DNA of 64,000 nt from Salarchaeum sp. JOR-1 (GTDB lineage Archaea > Halobacteriota > Halobacteria > Halobacteriales > Halobacteriaceae). The stretch's first letter is position 1; each line of letters begins with the position of its first letter. Under the pieces are notes generated by a model. The model ran no database searches, had not been told where the DNA came from, and saw nothing but the letters and a program-made list of their open reading frames with translations. Below, piece by piece: positions 35,655 to 45,140 of the stretch. The stretch is taken from the NCBI RefSeq assembly GCF_007833275.1, contig NZ_CP042241.1, positions 186,001-250,000 of the forward strand, in the 5' to 3' direction. A program made the position numbers and the translations under genes.

Positions 35655-36044
35655 ATGCGGACGAGTTTCAACATCCCGGACGAGGTGGTCGCGGAGTTCG
35701 ACCGCGTCTGGCAGGACGAGGGGTTGGCGAACCGCTCGCGGGCGGTCAGGGAGGCGATGCAGGAGTACGTCGAGGCGCACGACCGACTGGAGGCGATGTC
35801 GGGCGAGGTGGTGGCGCTCGTCGGGTTCGATTACCGCCACCACGAGGTCATCGAGGAACTCCACGGCGTCCAGCACGAGTACCAGGACGTGATACTGAAC
35901 ACGAGCCACACCCATCAGGGCGAGTGGTGTCTCGAATCCCTGTTCTGCCGGGGTGACGTGGCGCGCGTCCGCGAACTCACCTATCGGCTCCGGGACTTCG
36001 ACGGCGTGCGCCGCGTGAAACACATGCTGATTCGCGCCGACTAG
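35655..36044 (+). CDS. nikR: Nickel-responsive ribbon-helix-helix regulator NikR
   Basis: A 129-residue protein. The N-terminal ribbon-helix-helix is MRTSFNIPDEVVAEFDRVWQ ... RSRAVREAMQEYV. The ACT-like domain carries the nickel ligands: His in FDYRHHEVIEEL, HTHQGEWCLESLFCRGD with the HxH and Cys of the square-planar site. It represses nickel transport genes when nickel is bound; the divergent NicO gene is the obvious target. It starts at ATG 35655 in a GGGGTATG context; the upstream extension overlaps the control region. Confidence 0.93.
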   Translation: MRTSFNIPDEVVAEFDRVWQDEGLANRSRAVREAMQEYVEAHDRLEAMSGEVVALVGFDYRHHEVIEELHGVQHEYQDVILNTSHTHQGEWCLESLFCRGDVARVRELTYRLRDFDGVRRVKHMLIRAD

Positions 36045-36742
36045 GCGTCCGCGCGCCGCATCCACTCGTCGTCGCTCGTCTTCACGAGCGCGTCCCGCCG
36101 CACCATCTCCTCGAGGACTTCGTCGAGTCGGTCGGGTTGGGCGATCTCCATCTCGATGCGTTCGATGTCGTGGTACTCGGAGAGGTAGTGACGGATGTCC
36201 GCGCGGGAGAACGTCGAGGTGTCGGCGCGCTCCATCACGCCCTCGATGATGTCGATCATGTCCTCGATGAAGTTCCAGGGGTAGACGATCCACGCCCAGT
36301 CTTCGAGGCGTTCGCCGACGAAGTCGGGGTCGTACTCGCTCGTCCCGAGGAGCTGGAGGGTCGCGGTGCGGACCTCGTTGGCGTTGCGCTCGTCCACGTA
36401 CTCGTGGGCGCGCTCGATGGAGCCGCCGGTGTCCGCGATGTCGTCGATGATGAGGACGTCCTTGTTCTCAACCGAGCCCTCCGGCATCGGATACCGGACC
36501 TCGGGCTCCCCGGATTTCTGGGCGGTGCCGACGTAGTGTTCCATCTTCAGGCTCGTCAGGTCGTTCAGCCCGAGGAAGTCACAGAGACAGCGGCCGGCGA
36601 ACCAGCCGCCCCGGGCGAGCGCGACGACCACGTCCGGTTCGAACTCGTCGCGCTTGACCTGGTCGCTGACGTCCCGGCAGAGACCGTAGATGTACTCCCA
36701 GTTCGTGATAGTGCACTTGAAGTCGTCCGGGAGGTCGCTCAT
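36041..36742 (-). CDS. Phosphoribosyltransferase with C-terminal winged-helix extension
   Basis: A 233-residue type I PRTase. It has VVVALARGGWFAGRCLCDFL, the PRPP-binding VLIIDDIADTGGSIERAHEY near residue 97, and LEDWAWIVYPWNFIEDMIDI. After about residue 165 a helix-turn-helix-like tail follows (DIRHYLSEYHDIERIEMEIA, VLEEMVRRDALVKTSDD). Purine (hypoxanthine/xanthine/guanine) salvage is typical of this archaeal group; the tail could sense nucleotides or bind nucleic acid. It converges with nikR, overlapping by 4 bp. Confidence 0.88.
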   Translation of the reverse strand: MSDLPDDFKCTITNWEYIYGLCRDVSDQVKRDEFEPDVVVALARGGWFAGRCLCDFLGLNDLTSLKMEHYVGTAQKSGEPEVRYPMPEGSVENKDVLIIDDIADTGGSIERAHEYVDERNANEVRTATLQLLGTSEYDPDFVGERLEDWAWIVYPWNFIEDMIDIIEGVMERADTSTFSRADIRHYLSEYHDIERIEMEIAQPDRLDEVLEEMVRRDALVKTSDDEWMRRADA

Positions 36743-36828
36743 TCCGCTCGACTCTCGGTGTCGTCGCCACTTAACGGTTTACAGGCGCGGTCAGGCGCAG
36801 TCGAACGTGGCGGGCGCGTCGGACGCGG

Positions 36829-37212
36829 TCAGGCCCGTTCCTGTTCGAGGTGGGCGGCCGCGGTGTTCATGAATCCGACGAGACGCGGCGTCACGTCGGT
36901 GTCGAGGCTGACACCGTAGCCGGCGTTCTCGCTGACGGGGAACTGGACGAGGACGGCGTTCGAGAACACGCGGACGGTACCGGCGAAGTCCCCGAAGAGG
37001 ACGAGGTCGCTCGCTGCGTGTTCGCCGCGGGCGATTTCGACGAGGTCGGGGAGGTCGGCGCGGACGTTACTGCGCCAGGCGTCGTCCCCCTTGAGGTCGG
37101 CGCGGAGGTAGTAAACCTCGAACTCGCGTCCGTGGTAGGAGAGGACGCCGCGGAGCGCGCTTCCGATGTCTTCGCGGAGCCACCGAAGGAACCGCTCGTC
37201 GTTCGGACCCAT
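36829..37212 (-). CDS. DUF7522-like small haloarchaeal protein
   Basis: A 127-residue acidic protein starting MGPNDERFLRWLREDIGSAL. Conserved blocks include YHGREFEVYYLRADLKGDDA, NVRADLPDLVEIARGE and FAGTVRVFSNAVLVQFPV, an alpha/beta pattern reminiscent of roadblock or PAS-like sensor domains. No function is known. GTG at 37227 would add five residues; ATG 37212 is preferred. It is divergent from the Tat hydrolase. Confidence 0.65.
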   Translation of the reverse strand: MGPNDERFLRWLREDIGSALRGVLSYHGREFEVYYLRADLKGDDAWRSNVRADLPDLVEIARGEHAASDLVLFGDFAGTVRVFSNAVLVQFPVSENAGYGVSLDTDVTPRLVGFMNTAAAHLEQERA

Positions 37213-37286
37213 GCGGATAACGTTCACAGTTGTTCATGATTAATCTATGGGGGGTGTTGATGTCGCTGCCTGCCGACCGTTCGCGT

Positions 37287-38678
37287 ATGCGACGACCGAC
37301 GCGACGGGACGTGCTGTACGCGGGCGCGGCGGGACTGCTCGGGCTCGCCGGCTGCCAGGGCGACGGCGAAACCACCACGGCCACCACAGCCACCACGACC
37401 ACGACGGCGAGTCCGACGACGGCCGCTACGACGACGGACCCGGACGCGCAGCGGGAGGCGGCGGTGCGGTTCGTCACGCTGCTCGCGGACGGCGCGTTCG
37501 AGGACGCGCACGGGATGCTGTCGGCGTCGGTGCGCGAGCAACTGTCCGTGGCGGGCCTGCGGTCGGCGTGGGAGCAGACCACCGCGGTGGACGGCGCGTT
37601 CGTCGGCGTGGCGGGCGTGGAGCGCACGACGAGCCAGGGGTACGACGTGCTGGTGGTGCGCGCGCAGTTCGAGGCGGGCGTCGTCGCGGTGCAGGTAACG
37701 TTCGACGCGGCCGACATCGTCGGCCTCTACTTCGTGCCGGTTGCGGGCGAGTACACGCCTCCGGAGTACGCGGACGAGTCGGCGTTCGCGGAGCGCGAGG
37801 TCGCGCTCGACAGCCCCGCGTGCTCGCTCGGCGCGACCATCACGGTGCCGAACGGGGGCGCGGACGCCGGCGTCGTACTCGTCCACGGCTCCGGCCCGCA
37901 CGACCGCGACGAGACCATCGGCCCGAACAAGCCGTTCAAGGACCTCGCGTGGGGGCTGGCGTCCCGCAGCGTCGCCGTGCTGCGCTACGAGAAGCGGACG
38001 TACGCGTGCGGCGTCGCGGCGGACGATCTCGACTTCGAGGCGCTCGTCGTCGCGGACGCGCTGACGGCGCTCTCGCGGCTCCGCGCGGAAACCGACGTGT
38101 CGCGGACGGCCGTAGTCGGGCACAGCCTCGGCGCGTACGCCGCGCCCCGAATCGCCGCCCGGGACGGGGACGCGGACGCGTTCCTGCTCGCCGCGCCGTC
38201 CCGGCCGCTCTACGAACTCATCCCCGACCAGGTCGCGTACCTCGCGGAACTCGACGGCACCGTCACGGACGCCGAACGCGAGCAACTGACCGCGACCCGC
38301 GAGACCGCGAACCGCCTCGAAGCCGGCGACTACGCGGGCGGCGGGTTCTCGTGGAGCGCCGATTTCTGGCGCGCGGTCGCGGACTACGCACCCGTCGAAA
38401 CCGCGAGCGGCCTCGACGCCGACGTGTACGCGCTCCAGGGCGGCCGGGACTACCAGGTGAGCGCGACCGCGGACTTCCCCGCGTGGCGGGACGCCCTCCC
38501 CGAGGAACGCGCCCGGCTCTACGACGACCTGAACCACCTGTTCATGGCGGGCGAGGGGCCGCCGAACCCCGGCGAGTACTTCGCCGAGAGTCACGTCGCG
38601 GCGTCCGTGGTCGCCGACCTCGCGGGCTGGCTCGGAGGGAAAGACGGAACACGCGAGCGCCTGAAATCCGACGTATGA
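37287..38678 (+). CDS. Tat-exported lipoprotein alpha/beta hydrolase with DUF3887-like domain
   Basis: From ATG 37287 the 463-residue protein starts MRRPTRRDVLYAGAAGLLGL, a twin-arginine signal, then LAGC, a lipobox, so it is anchored outside the membrane. A Thr-rich linker follows, then a DUF3887-like domain (residues 75-160) and an alpha/beta hydrolase: VVLVHGSGPHDRD, the nucleophile elbow VVGHSLGAYAAPR, and a late Asp (GGRDYQV) and His (DLNHLF). The substrate is unknown. Three upstream in-frame starts exist but would place the Tat motif too far in. It overlaps the PhzF gene by 4 bp. Confidence 0.85.
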   Translation: MRRPTRRDVLYAGAAGLLGLAGCQGDGETTTATTATTTTTASPTTAATTTDPDAQREAAVRFVTLLADGAFEDAHGMLSASVREQLSVAGLRSAWEQTTAVDGAFVGVAGVERTTSQGYDVLVVRAQFEAGVVAVQVTFDAADIVGLYFVPVAGEYTPPEYADESAFAEREVALDSPACSLGATITVPNGGADAGVVLVHGSGPHDRDETIGPNKPFKDLAWGLASRSVAVLRYEKRTYACGVAADDLDFEALVVADALTALSRLRAETDVSRTAVVGHSLGAYAAPRIAARDGDADAFLLAAPSRPLYELIPDQVAYLAELDGTVTDAEREQLTATRETANRLEAGDYAGGGFSWSADFWRAVADYAPVETASGLDADVYALQGGRDYQVSATADFPAWRDALPEERARLYDDLNHLFMAGEGPPNPGEYFAESHVAASVVADLAGWLGGKDGTRERLKSDV

Positions 38679-39619
38679 GTGAGAGCGTGCGGGCGTTCCT
38701 CGTGGACGCGTTCACGGACGAGCCCTGCGCGGGGAACCCCGCGGGGGTCGTGCCGGACGCGGACGGACTGAGCGACGACCAGATGCTGGCGGTCGCGTCC
38801 GAGTTGGGGGCGAGCGAGACGGCGTTCGTCCGGGAGAGCGAGACGGCCGACCGCCGCGTCCGGTACTTCTCCCCGACGACGGAGGTGGACTTGTGCGGGC
38901 ACGCGACGATTGCGAGTCACACCCGCCTCTTCGAGAGCGACCGCATCGGGGCGGGGACGCACACGCTGGAGACGAACGTCGGCACGCTCGACATCGAACT
39001 CGCGGAGTCGGGGACGGTGTGGATGACGCAGAACCCGCCGGAGATCCGCCAGCGGGACATCGACTCCGCGCGCGCTGCGGACGCGCTGGGCGTCCCCGCG
39101 TCGGCGCTCGTGGACGACCTGCCGTTCGCGGTCGCCTCCACGGGCCTGCCGTTCCTCGTCGTCGGCGTGGAGTTCCTCTCCGACCTCGGGGACGCCGAGC
39201 CGAACTTCGACGCGCTCGAAGCGCTCTGCGAGGACGTGGGCGCGGAGGGCGTGTACGCGTTCACGTTCGACACGCTGCACGGCGGCGCGGACGTGCACGG
39301 CCGCGCGTTCTGCCCCCCGCTCGGCATCGACGAAGACCCCGTGACGGGCACGGCGAGCGGCGCGACCGCCGCCTACCTCGACCACGTCGGCGCGTTCCAC
39401 GGCGGCGGCGAGAGTCCCGCCGCGACGGACGTGTCGCTGGAGGGCGATGGGTTCCCGGACGAACTCGTGCTCGAACAGGGCCACTTCCTCGACCGGCCCG
39501 GCACCGTTCGCGCGACCGTTGACGGCGCGACGGTTCGCGTGGGCGGCACCGCGACAACCGCGCTCGACGGCACGCTCCGCGTTCCCGACGACGAGGGCGA
39601 CGAGATCCTCGAGGCCTAG
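38675..39619 (+). CDS. PhzF family isomerase/epimerase-like protein
   Basis: A 314-residue protein with the two-domain PhzF fold: FLVDAFTDEPCAGNPAGVVP (the family's first signature), LGASETAFVRE (catalytic Glu equivalent), YFSPTTEVDLCGHATIASHT, and the second-domain signature DPVTGTASGATAAYL. Family members include diaminopimelate-epimerase-like isomerases and the phenazine enzyme PhzF; the substrate here is unknown. It is coupled to the hydrolase by an ATGA overlap and converges with the next gene. Confidence 0.9.
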   Translation: MSESVRAFLVDAFTDEPCAGNPAGVVPDADGLSDDQMLAVASELGASETAFVRESETADRRVRYFSPTTEVDLCGHATIASHTRLFESDRIGAGTHTLETNVGTLDIELAESGTVWMTQNPPEIRQRDIDSARAADALGVPASALVDDLPFAVASTGLPFLVVGVEFLSDLGDAEPNFDALEALCEDVGAEGVYAFTFDTLHGGADVHGRAFCPPLGIDEDPVTGTASGATAAYLDHVGAFHGGGESPAATDVSLEGDGFPDELVLEQGHFLDRPGTVRATVDGATVRVGGTATTALDGTLRVPDDEGDEILEA

Positions 39620-40023
39620 AACTCGTCGTCCTCGGCCTTGAGGTCGCGGAGTTCGCGGTTCACCGACTGGAGGTCGTGTTGCATGTCGCTGAGTCGGTCG
39701 TCGAGCACGGCGACGATGTCGCTCTTCACGTGTTCCGTGTCGAACGTTTCAGCGACCTCCTCCTCGGTCGCGGCGGTGAGCGTTTTGAACAGCGCCCACG
39801 CCGTCCCCAGTCGGTACACGACGAGACCGACGAGTGCGACGGCGAGTCCGGGCGCGCCCGCGACGAGCGCCGACGAGTACGATTCGGTCGATTCGTAGAC
39901 CGCAGCCCCCTCCTGAAAGCCGTAGTAGCCGCCGGCCGCGACGAGCGCGAACGCGACGACGGCGAACAGCGACGTGAGCGCGACGTACGTTCCGGCCCAG
40001 GCGAAGGCCCGTTTTGCGTCCAT
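39616..40023 (-). CDS. Two-helix membrane protein with C-terminal coiled coil
   Basis: A 135-residue protein, MDAKRAFAWAGTYVALTSLF. The transmembrane segments are about residues 10-35 and 50-75 (APGLAVALVGLVVYRLGTAW), followed by a helical tail with heptads, DRLSDMQHDLQSVNRELRDL. The family is not recognised; similar proteins are common in haloarchaea. Its stop overlaps the PhzF stop by 4 bp. Confidence 0.7.
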   Translation of the reverse strand: MDAKRAFAWAGTYVALTSLFAVVAFALVAAGGYYGFQEGAAVYESTESYSSALVAGAPGLAVALVGLVVYRLGTAWALFKTLTAATEEEVAETFDTEHVKSDIVAVLDDRLSDMQHDLQSVNRELRDLKAEDDEF

Positions 40024-40124
40024 GGCCGGGCGGAGACGACCGAGCGGCTAAAGTCCTGGATCCGGCGCGACGCGCGCCACGCAGTCCGGAACCTTCTTTA
40101 GCGTATTCTCGGACTAGCCACGTG

Positions 40125-42374
40125 ATGGCTGTACGCTGGCTGGCGGACGTACGGGCCGACGACATCGAGAGTGTCGGCGGCAAGGGCGCGTCGCTCGGCG
40201 AACTCACGGACGCCGGGCTCCCGGTTCCGCCGGGGTTCGTGGTGACGGCGGACACGTACCGCGCGTTCATCGAGGAGACGGGTATCGAGGACGAACTGTT
40301 CGAGGCGGTGGACGTCGACCCCGAGGACTCGGCGGCGCTCGCGGAGGCGGAGTCCCGCGCGAAGGAACTCGTGCTCGACACCGAACTCCCCGCCGACATC
40401 CGCGAGGAGGTGCTGGCGGCGTACGGCGACCTCGATTCGGGAGAGGCGTTCGTCGCGGTGCGGTCGTCCGCCACCGCGGAGGACTTGCCGGACGCGAGTT
40501 TCGCGGGCCAGCAGGAGACGTTCCTGAACGTCACTCGCGAGGACCTCGTCGATAGGGTGAAGCGGTGCTGGGCGTCGCTGTTCACGCAGCGCGCTATCTA
40601 CTACCGCCAAGAGCAGGGGTTCGAGCACTCGAAGGTGAACATCGCGGTCGTCGTCCAGCGGATGGTGGACGCCGAGAAGTCCGGCGTGATGTTCACCAGT
40701 CATCCCTCTACGGGCGCGGAGAAAGTCATCATCGAGGCCGCGTGGGGGCTCGGTGAGGCCGTCGTCTCCGGGTCGGTGAGTCCGGACAACTACGTCGTCG
40801 ACCGCGCGAGCGGCGAGGTCGCGGACGTGACCGTCGCGGACAAGAAGGTGATGCACGAGAAGGACGCGGAGACGGGCGAAACCGTCGAACGAGAGGTTCC
40901 GGAGGAGAAGCGCACCGAGCGCGTGCTGTCGGACGCCGAGATTCAGGAGCTCGTGACCCTCGGCGAGCGCGTCGAGGAGCACTACGACAGCCCGCAGGAC
41001 GTGGAGTGGGCGATGGCGGACGGCGAGACGTACATGCTCCAGTCCCGCCCCATCACGACCATCGACGAGGACGCCAAGCCCGACGAGTCGGCGTCCGGGG
41101 ACGGCGAGAGCATCGTCTCGGGGCTGGGCGCGAGTCCGGGCATCGCGTCGGGCGCGGTGCGTGTGGTCGGAAAGCTCGACCAGCTCGACAAGGTCGGGGA
41201 GGGCGACGTCATCGTGACGGAGATGACGACGCCGGACATGGTTCCGGCGATGAAGCGCGCCGCGGGTATCGTGACGAACGAGGGCGGGATGACGAGTCAC
41301 GCCGCCATCGTCAGCCGCGAACTCGGCTGTCCCGCGGTCGTCGGCACCGGGAACGGCACCGAGGTGCTGGCGGACGACCAGATCGTGACCATCGACGGCG
41401 ACAAGGGCACGGTGCGCGAGGGCCGCACGGAGACGGAGAAGGAGACGGAACCCATCGAGGAGGCGCGGCCGAAGACGCCAGTGAAGCCGATGACGGCGAC
41501 GGAGGTGAAGGTGAACGTCTCCATCCCCGAAGCCGCCGAGCGCGCGGCCGCGACGGGCGCGGACGGCGTCGGCCTCCTGCGGATGGAGCACATGATTCTC
41601 TCCACGAACAAGACGCCGGACAAGTACATCGCCGACCACGGCGTCCGCGCGTACGTCGACGAAATCGTCGAGGGCGTCCGCGGCGTCGCCGAGGAGTTCT
41701 ATCCGCGGCCCGTCAGGGTGCGAACGCTGGACGCGCCGACGGACGAGTTCCGGCAGTTGGAGGGCGGGCAGGACGAGCCGCACGAGCACAATCCGATGCT
41801 CGGCTATCGGGGAATCCGGCGGAGCCTGGACGAACCGGACGTGTTCGAGCACGAGCTCGAGGCGTTCAAGCGGCTGTACGAGCAGGGGTACGACAACGTC
41901 GAAATCATGTTCCCGCTCGTGAACGACGCGAGCGACGTGTACGGCGCGAAGCGCCTGATGGAGAAGGTCGGTATCGACACCGGGAAGCGCAAGTGGGGCG
42001 TGATGGTGGAGACGCCGGCGTCCGCGCTCACCATCGACGACATGGCGGACACCGGCATCGACTTCGCGTCATTCGGCACGAACGACCTCACCCAGTACAC
42101 GCTCGCCGTTGACAGGAACAACGAGAACGTCGCGGACCGCTTCGACGAACTCCACCCCGCTGTCCTGAAGCTCATCGGGCAGACCATCGAGGCCTGCCGA
42201 GAGCACGACATCGACACGAGCATCTGCGGGCAGGCCGGGTCGAAGCCGGAGATGGTGAACTTCCTCGTCGAGGAGGGCGTGTCGAGCATCTCCGCGAACA
42301 TCGACGCGGTTCGGGACGTCCAGCACGAAGTGAAGCGCACGGAGCAACGCCTCATCCTCGATTCGGTGCGCTGA
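40125..42374 (+). CDS. ppsA: Phosphoenolpyruvate synthase
   Basis: A 749-residue protein. The N-terminal ATP-grasp domain has [20 protein letters not shown] and [20 protein letters not shown]; the mobile domain has the phosphorylated histidine in [20 protein letters not shown] near residue 391; the C-terminal TIM barrel has [15 protein letters not shown] and [11 protein letters not shown] with the catalytic cysteine. It makes PEP from pyruvate, ATP and water for gluconeogenesis. ATG 40125 is preceded by CTTTAG about 28 bp upstream, a likely TATA element. Pyruvate kinase, the reverse step, is 9 kb downstream. Confidence 0.96.
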   Translation: MAVRWLADVRADDIESVGGKGASLGELTDAGLPVPPGFVVTADTYRAFIEETGIEDELFEAVDVDPEDSAALAEAESRAKELVLDTELPADIREEVLAAYGDLDSGEAFVAVRSSATAEDLPDASFAGQQETFLNVTREDLVDRVKRCWASLFTQRAIYYRQEQGFEHSKVNIAVVVQRMVDAEKSGVMFTSHPSTGAEKVIIEAAWGLGEAVVSGSVSPDNYVVDRASGEVADVTVADKKVMHEKDAETGETVEREVPEEKRTERVLSDAEIQELVTLGERVEEHYDSPQDVEWAMADGETYMLQSRPITTIDEDAKPDESASGDGESIVSGLGASPGIASGAVRVVGKLDQLDKVGEGDVIVTEMTTPDMVPAMKRAAGIVTNEGGMTSHAAIVSRELGCPAVVGTGNGTEVLADDQIVTIDGDKGTVREGRTETEKETEPIEEARPKTPVKPMTATEVKVNVSIPEAAERAAATGADGVGLLRMEHMILSTNKTPDKYIADHGVRAYVDEIVEGVRGVAEEFYPRPVRVRTLDAPTDEFRQLEGGQDEPHEHNPMLGYRGIRRSLDEPDVFEHELEAFKRLYEQGYDNVEIMFPLVNDASDVYGAKRLMEKVGIDTGKRKWGVMVETPASALTIDDMADTGIDFASFGTNDLTQYTLAVDRNNENVADRFDELHPAVLKLIGQTIEACREHDIDTSICGQAGSKPEMVNFLVEEGVSSISANIDAVRDVQHEVKRTEQRLILDSVR

Positions 42375-42414
42375 GAACGACACCGCTAAACCACATCCCC
42401 TACTTCTCGAACGT

Positions 42415-43497
42415 ATGGACGCCGCGCCGCAGGACTTCACTCGCGTCCTCTCCTCGATGTGCACGGTTCCGCATCCGGACGCGCGCGACGCGGCAGCGGC
42501 ATTTCTCGCGGACAACCCCGGCGACCCCGCGACCTATCCCGCGGTCTCGGAACTGGAGAGCGGGGTCGTGGAGATGCTGGGCGAGGTAACGAACCTCGCG
42601 GAGCCACACGGCTACGTCGCGTCCGGGGGGACGGAGGCGAACATTCAGGCCGTCCGCGCCGCCCGCGACCTCGCCGACACCGACAGCCCGAACGTCGTCG
42701 CGCCGGAGAGCGCGCACTTCAGCTTCCCGAAGGCGGCGGATCTGCTCAACGTCGAACTCCGCCTCGTGCCGGTTGGCGACGACCGGCGCGCGAACCTCGA
42801 CGCCGTGCGGGCCGCGGTCGATTCGGACACCGTGATGGTCGTCGGCGTCGCGGGGACGACGGAGTTCGGACGCGTCGACCCGATTCCGGCGCTCGGCGAT
42901 CTGGCGGCGGACGGAGGGGCGCTGTTTCACGTGGACGCCGCCTGGGGCGGGTTCTGCCTTCCATTCACCGAGTACGACTGGGACTTCTCGGACGCGCCGG
43001 TCGACACGATGACCATCGACCCGCACAAGATGGGGCGCGCGCCGATTCCCGCCGGCGGGTTCCTCGCCCGCGACCCGGCGGTGCTGGACGCGCTCGCGGT
43101 TGACACGCCGTACCTCGAAACGACGGGGCAGGCGACCCTGACGGGGACGCGGAGCGGCGCGGGCGTCGCGGGCGCGCACGCCGCCATCAGCGCGCTCTGG
43201 CCCGACGGCTACCGGGAGACCTACGAGCGCGGGATGGAGAACGCGCGCTGGCTGGCGAGCGAACTCCGCACGCGAGGGTACGACGCGATATCCCCGACGC
43301 TCCCGCTCGTGGCGTTCGACCTCCCGCCGAGCGAGTTCGACGCGCTCCGCGAACGCGAGTGGCGCATCTCCCGCACCGCCTCGGGCGAAACCCGCGTCGT
43401 CTGCATGCCCCACGTCACCCGGGAGATGCTCACCGACTTCCTTACCGACCTCGACGACGCTCGCGCCGGAACCACGGTGAATGCCCGAGAATGCTAG
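42415..43497 (+). CDS. mfnA: MfnA-type L-aspartate/L-tyrosine decarboxylase
   Basis: A 360-residue PLP group II decarboxylase: [55 protein letters not shown] (cofactor Asp), and the PLP lysine in [17 protein letters not shown]. In methanogens the family makes tyramine for methanofuran. Haloarchaea have no methanofuran, so L-aspartate decarboxylation to beta-alanine for coenzyme A is the more likely role (known for archaeal homologues, inferred here). Its end overlaps the VTT gene start by 7 bp. Confidence 0.92.
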   Translation: MDAAPQDFTRVLSSMCTVPHPDARDAAAAFLADNPGDPATYPAVSELESGVVEMLGEVTNLAEPHGYVASGGTEANIQAVRAARDLADTDSPNVVAPESAHFSFPKAADLLNVELRLVPVGDDRRANLDAVRAAVDSDTVMVVGVAGTTEFGRVDPIPALGDLAADGGALFHVDAAWGGFCLPFTEYDWDFSDAPVDTMTIDPHKMGRAPIPAGGFLARDPAVLDALAVDTPYLETTGQATLTGTRSGAGVAGAHAAISALWPDGYRETYERGMENARWLASELRTRGYDAISPTLPLVAFDLPPSEFDALREREWRISRTASGETRVVCMPHVTREMLTDFLTDLDDARAGTTVNAREC

Positions 43498-44057
43498 AGT
43501 CGGCGTTCTTCGGGTTCGATTTCGGGTGGTTCCAGCACGCGGTCGAGGCGGCGACGGGCTGGGGCGGCGTCTTCATCATCCTCGTGTACTCCTTTCTCAT
43601 CGCGTTCGTCCTCCCGCTCCCCAGCGAGGTCGTGCTCGTCCCGGTCTGCACGGGCGCGGCGGTCTGCACGGGCACCCTTCAGCTCGGCCTTCCACAACCG
43701 ATCGAACTCGCCATCGTCGTCGTCGCGTCCGGCCTCGGAAAGGCCGTCGGGAGCATCATCGCGCTGAAGGTCGGGCACGGAGCGAGCCACTCCGGCCCGG
43801 TTATCAACACCCTCCGACGCATGGGGTACGACCCGATGGAGTGGTCGAAACAGCGCGTCGTCACACTCGTCAAGAAATGGGGGTACGCCGGCCTCGCGGT
43901 CGGCCTCACCGTCCCCGGGTTCCCGGACACGCTCTCCATCTACGCGTTCAGCGTCATCGAGAAGGACGAACTCAAGTTCGCGCTCGCCACCTTCGCGGGG
44001 AGCGTCGGCCGCCTCCTCGTCACCATCGCCTTCCTCATGGGCATCGCCGCCGTCTAG
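43491..44057 (+). CDS. VTT/DedA-like (SNARE-associated) membrane protein
   Basis: A 188-residue protein, [20 protein letters not shown], with five hydrophobic segments. The family core is [17 protein letters not shown] (re-entrant motif) and [20 protein letters not shown] followed by [22 protein letters not shown] proteins act as lipid scramblases or small-molecule transporters. The ATG at 43491 overlaps the mfnA stop by 7 bp, so expression is coupled to mfnA. Confidence 0.85.
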   Translation: MLESAFFGFDFGWFQHAVEAATGWGGVFIILVYSFLIAFVLPLPSEVVLVPVCTGAAVCTGTLQLGLPQPIELAIVVVASGLGKAVGSIIALKVGHGASHSGPVINTLRRMGYDPMEWSKQRVVTLVKKWGYAGLAVGLTVPGFPDTLSIYAFSVIEKDELKFALATFAGSVGRLLVTIAFLMGIAAV

Positions 44058-44095
44058 ACTGAACGTTTATCATATCGGGCGTGAAACCGCTGCGC

Positions 44096-44770
44096 ATGGC
44101 ACGCTCGTCACGCCGCTGGGGGTCGGCCGGCTTCTTCGTCCTCCTTGGCATCGCCCTCCTGCTGTTCACCACCGACGCGGTCGAATCCATCGACCCATGG
44201 ACGTGGTTTCCCGGTCTGTTCGTCCTGCTCGGCGCGTGGTCGCTCGTCGCGTCCCGCGGCCGCAACCTCACCGGGCCCGTCCTCGTCATCGCCGTCGCGG
44301 GCGCGTTCCTCCTCCGAAACCTGAACTACCTCCCGGACGACTTCATCGGCACGTGGTGGCCCGCCGTCTTCGTCCTGCTCGGCCTCCTCATCCTCCTGAA
44401 CCGCGGCCGCAGACGCCGCGGCCACACCGCGAGCGCGAACGGCGAATTCACGTCCGTCTCCATCTTCGGCGGGGACTCCCAGCACGTCGGCGGCACCGAC
44501 TTCCGGGGCGGCGACGTGGTCGCCATCTTCGGGGGGCCCACCATCGACCTCCGCGACGCAACCGCCGTCGACAAGCCCGCCGTCCTCGAAATCGTCTCCG
44601 TCTTCGGCGGCGCGGAAATCCGCGTCCCCGAAGACTGGACGGTCAAAGCGGAGAGCGTCAACATCTTCGGCGGACTCGAAGACACCCGCCGCAACCCCGG
44701 CACCGCCGACGAACCCGACCTCGTCGTCACCGGAGTCAGCGTCTTCGGTGGCGTCGAACTCACCGACTAA
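44096..44770 (+). CDS. LiaF-like membrane protein
   Basis: A 224-residue protein. Four short hydrophobic segments (GFFVLLGIALLLFTTD, FPGLFVLLGAWSLVA, VLVIAVAGAFLLRNL, WPAVFVLLGLLILLN) match the LiaF/LiaI transmembrane region. A beta-helical LiaF C-terminal domain follows, with repeated Phe-Gly-Gly motifs (SIFGGDSQ, AIFGGPTI, SVFGGAEI, NIFGGLED, SVFGGVEL). In bacteria this family senses envelope stress; here the role is unknown. GTG 44081 would add five residues. The last 20 bp before its stop recur after the 52-bp repeat array. Confidence 0.82.
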   Translation: MARSSRRWGSAGFFVLLGIALLLFTTDAVESIDPWTWFPGLFVLLGAWSLVASRGRNLTGPVLVIAVAGAFLLRNLNYLPDDFIGTWWPAVFVLLGLLILLNRGRRRRGHTASANGEFTSVSIFGGDSQHVGGTDFRGGDVVAIFGGPTIDLRDATAVDKPAVLEIVSVFGGAEIRVPEDWTVKAESVNIFGGLEDTRRNPGTADEPDLVVTGVSVFGGVELTD

Positions 44771-44779
44771 GTCGACTAC

Positions 44780-45116
44780 CCCCCACTCGCTCCGCTCGCG
44801 GGAATCACATCGGACAACCGCGTCCGACTAACCCCCACTCGCTTCGCTCGCGGGAATCACATCGGACAACCGCGTCCGACTAACCCCCACTCGCTTCGCT
44901 CGCGGGAATCACATCGGACAACCGCGTCCGACTAACCCCCACTCGCTTCGCTCGCGGGAATCACATCGGACAACCGCGTCCGACTAACCCCCACTCGCTT
45001 CGCTCGCGGGAATCACATCGGACAACCGCGTCCGACTAACCCCCACTCGCTTCGCTCGCGGGAATCACATCGGACAACCGCGTCCGACTAACCCCCGCTC
45101 GCTTCGCTCGCGGGGA
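44780..45116. repeat. Tandem array of 52-bp units (six full copies plus a partial)
   Basis: Six head-to-tail 52-bp units occupy 44780-45091; a degenerate partial seventh runs to 45116. Copies 2-6 are identical and copy 1 differs at one base. Each contains CACTCGCTTCGCTCGCGGG and the perfect hairpin TCGGAC-AACCGC-GTCCGA, and an in-frame stop (CTAA). The array fills the 370-bp gap between the LiaF-like gene and the DMT transporter; no gene is visible in it. Unlike CRISPR there are no spacers: the units abut directly. Confidence 0.95.
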
Positions 45117-45136
45117 TGGCGTCGAACTCACCGACT
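45117..45136 (+). repeat. Duplicated 3' end of the LiaF-like gene
   Basis: The 20 bp TGGCGTCGAACTCACCGACT at 44749-44768, the end of the LiaF-like gene, is repeated exactly here, followed by TGA instead of TAA. The repeat array is therefore bracketed by two copies of the same gene end, which points to a duplication and recombination event. Confidence 0.9.
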
Positions 45137-45140
45137 GACG

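Noticed and set aside
44780-45116. CRISPR array
   Set aside because: The 52-bp units abut without variable spacers, and no cas gene is in the window. It is a simple tandem repeat.
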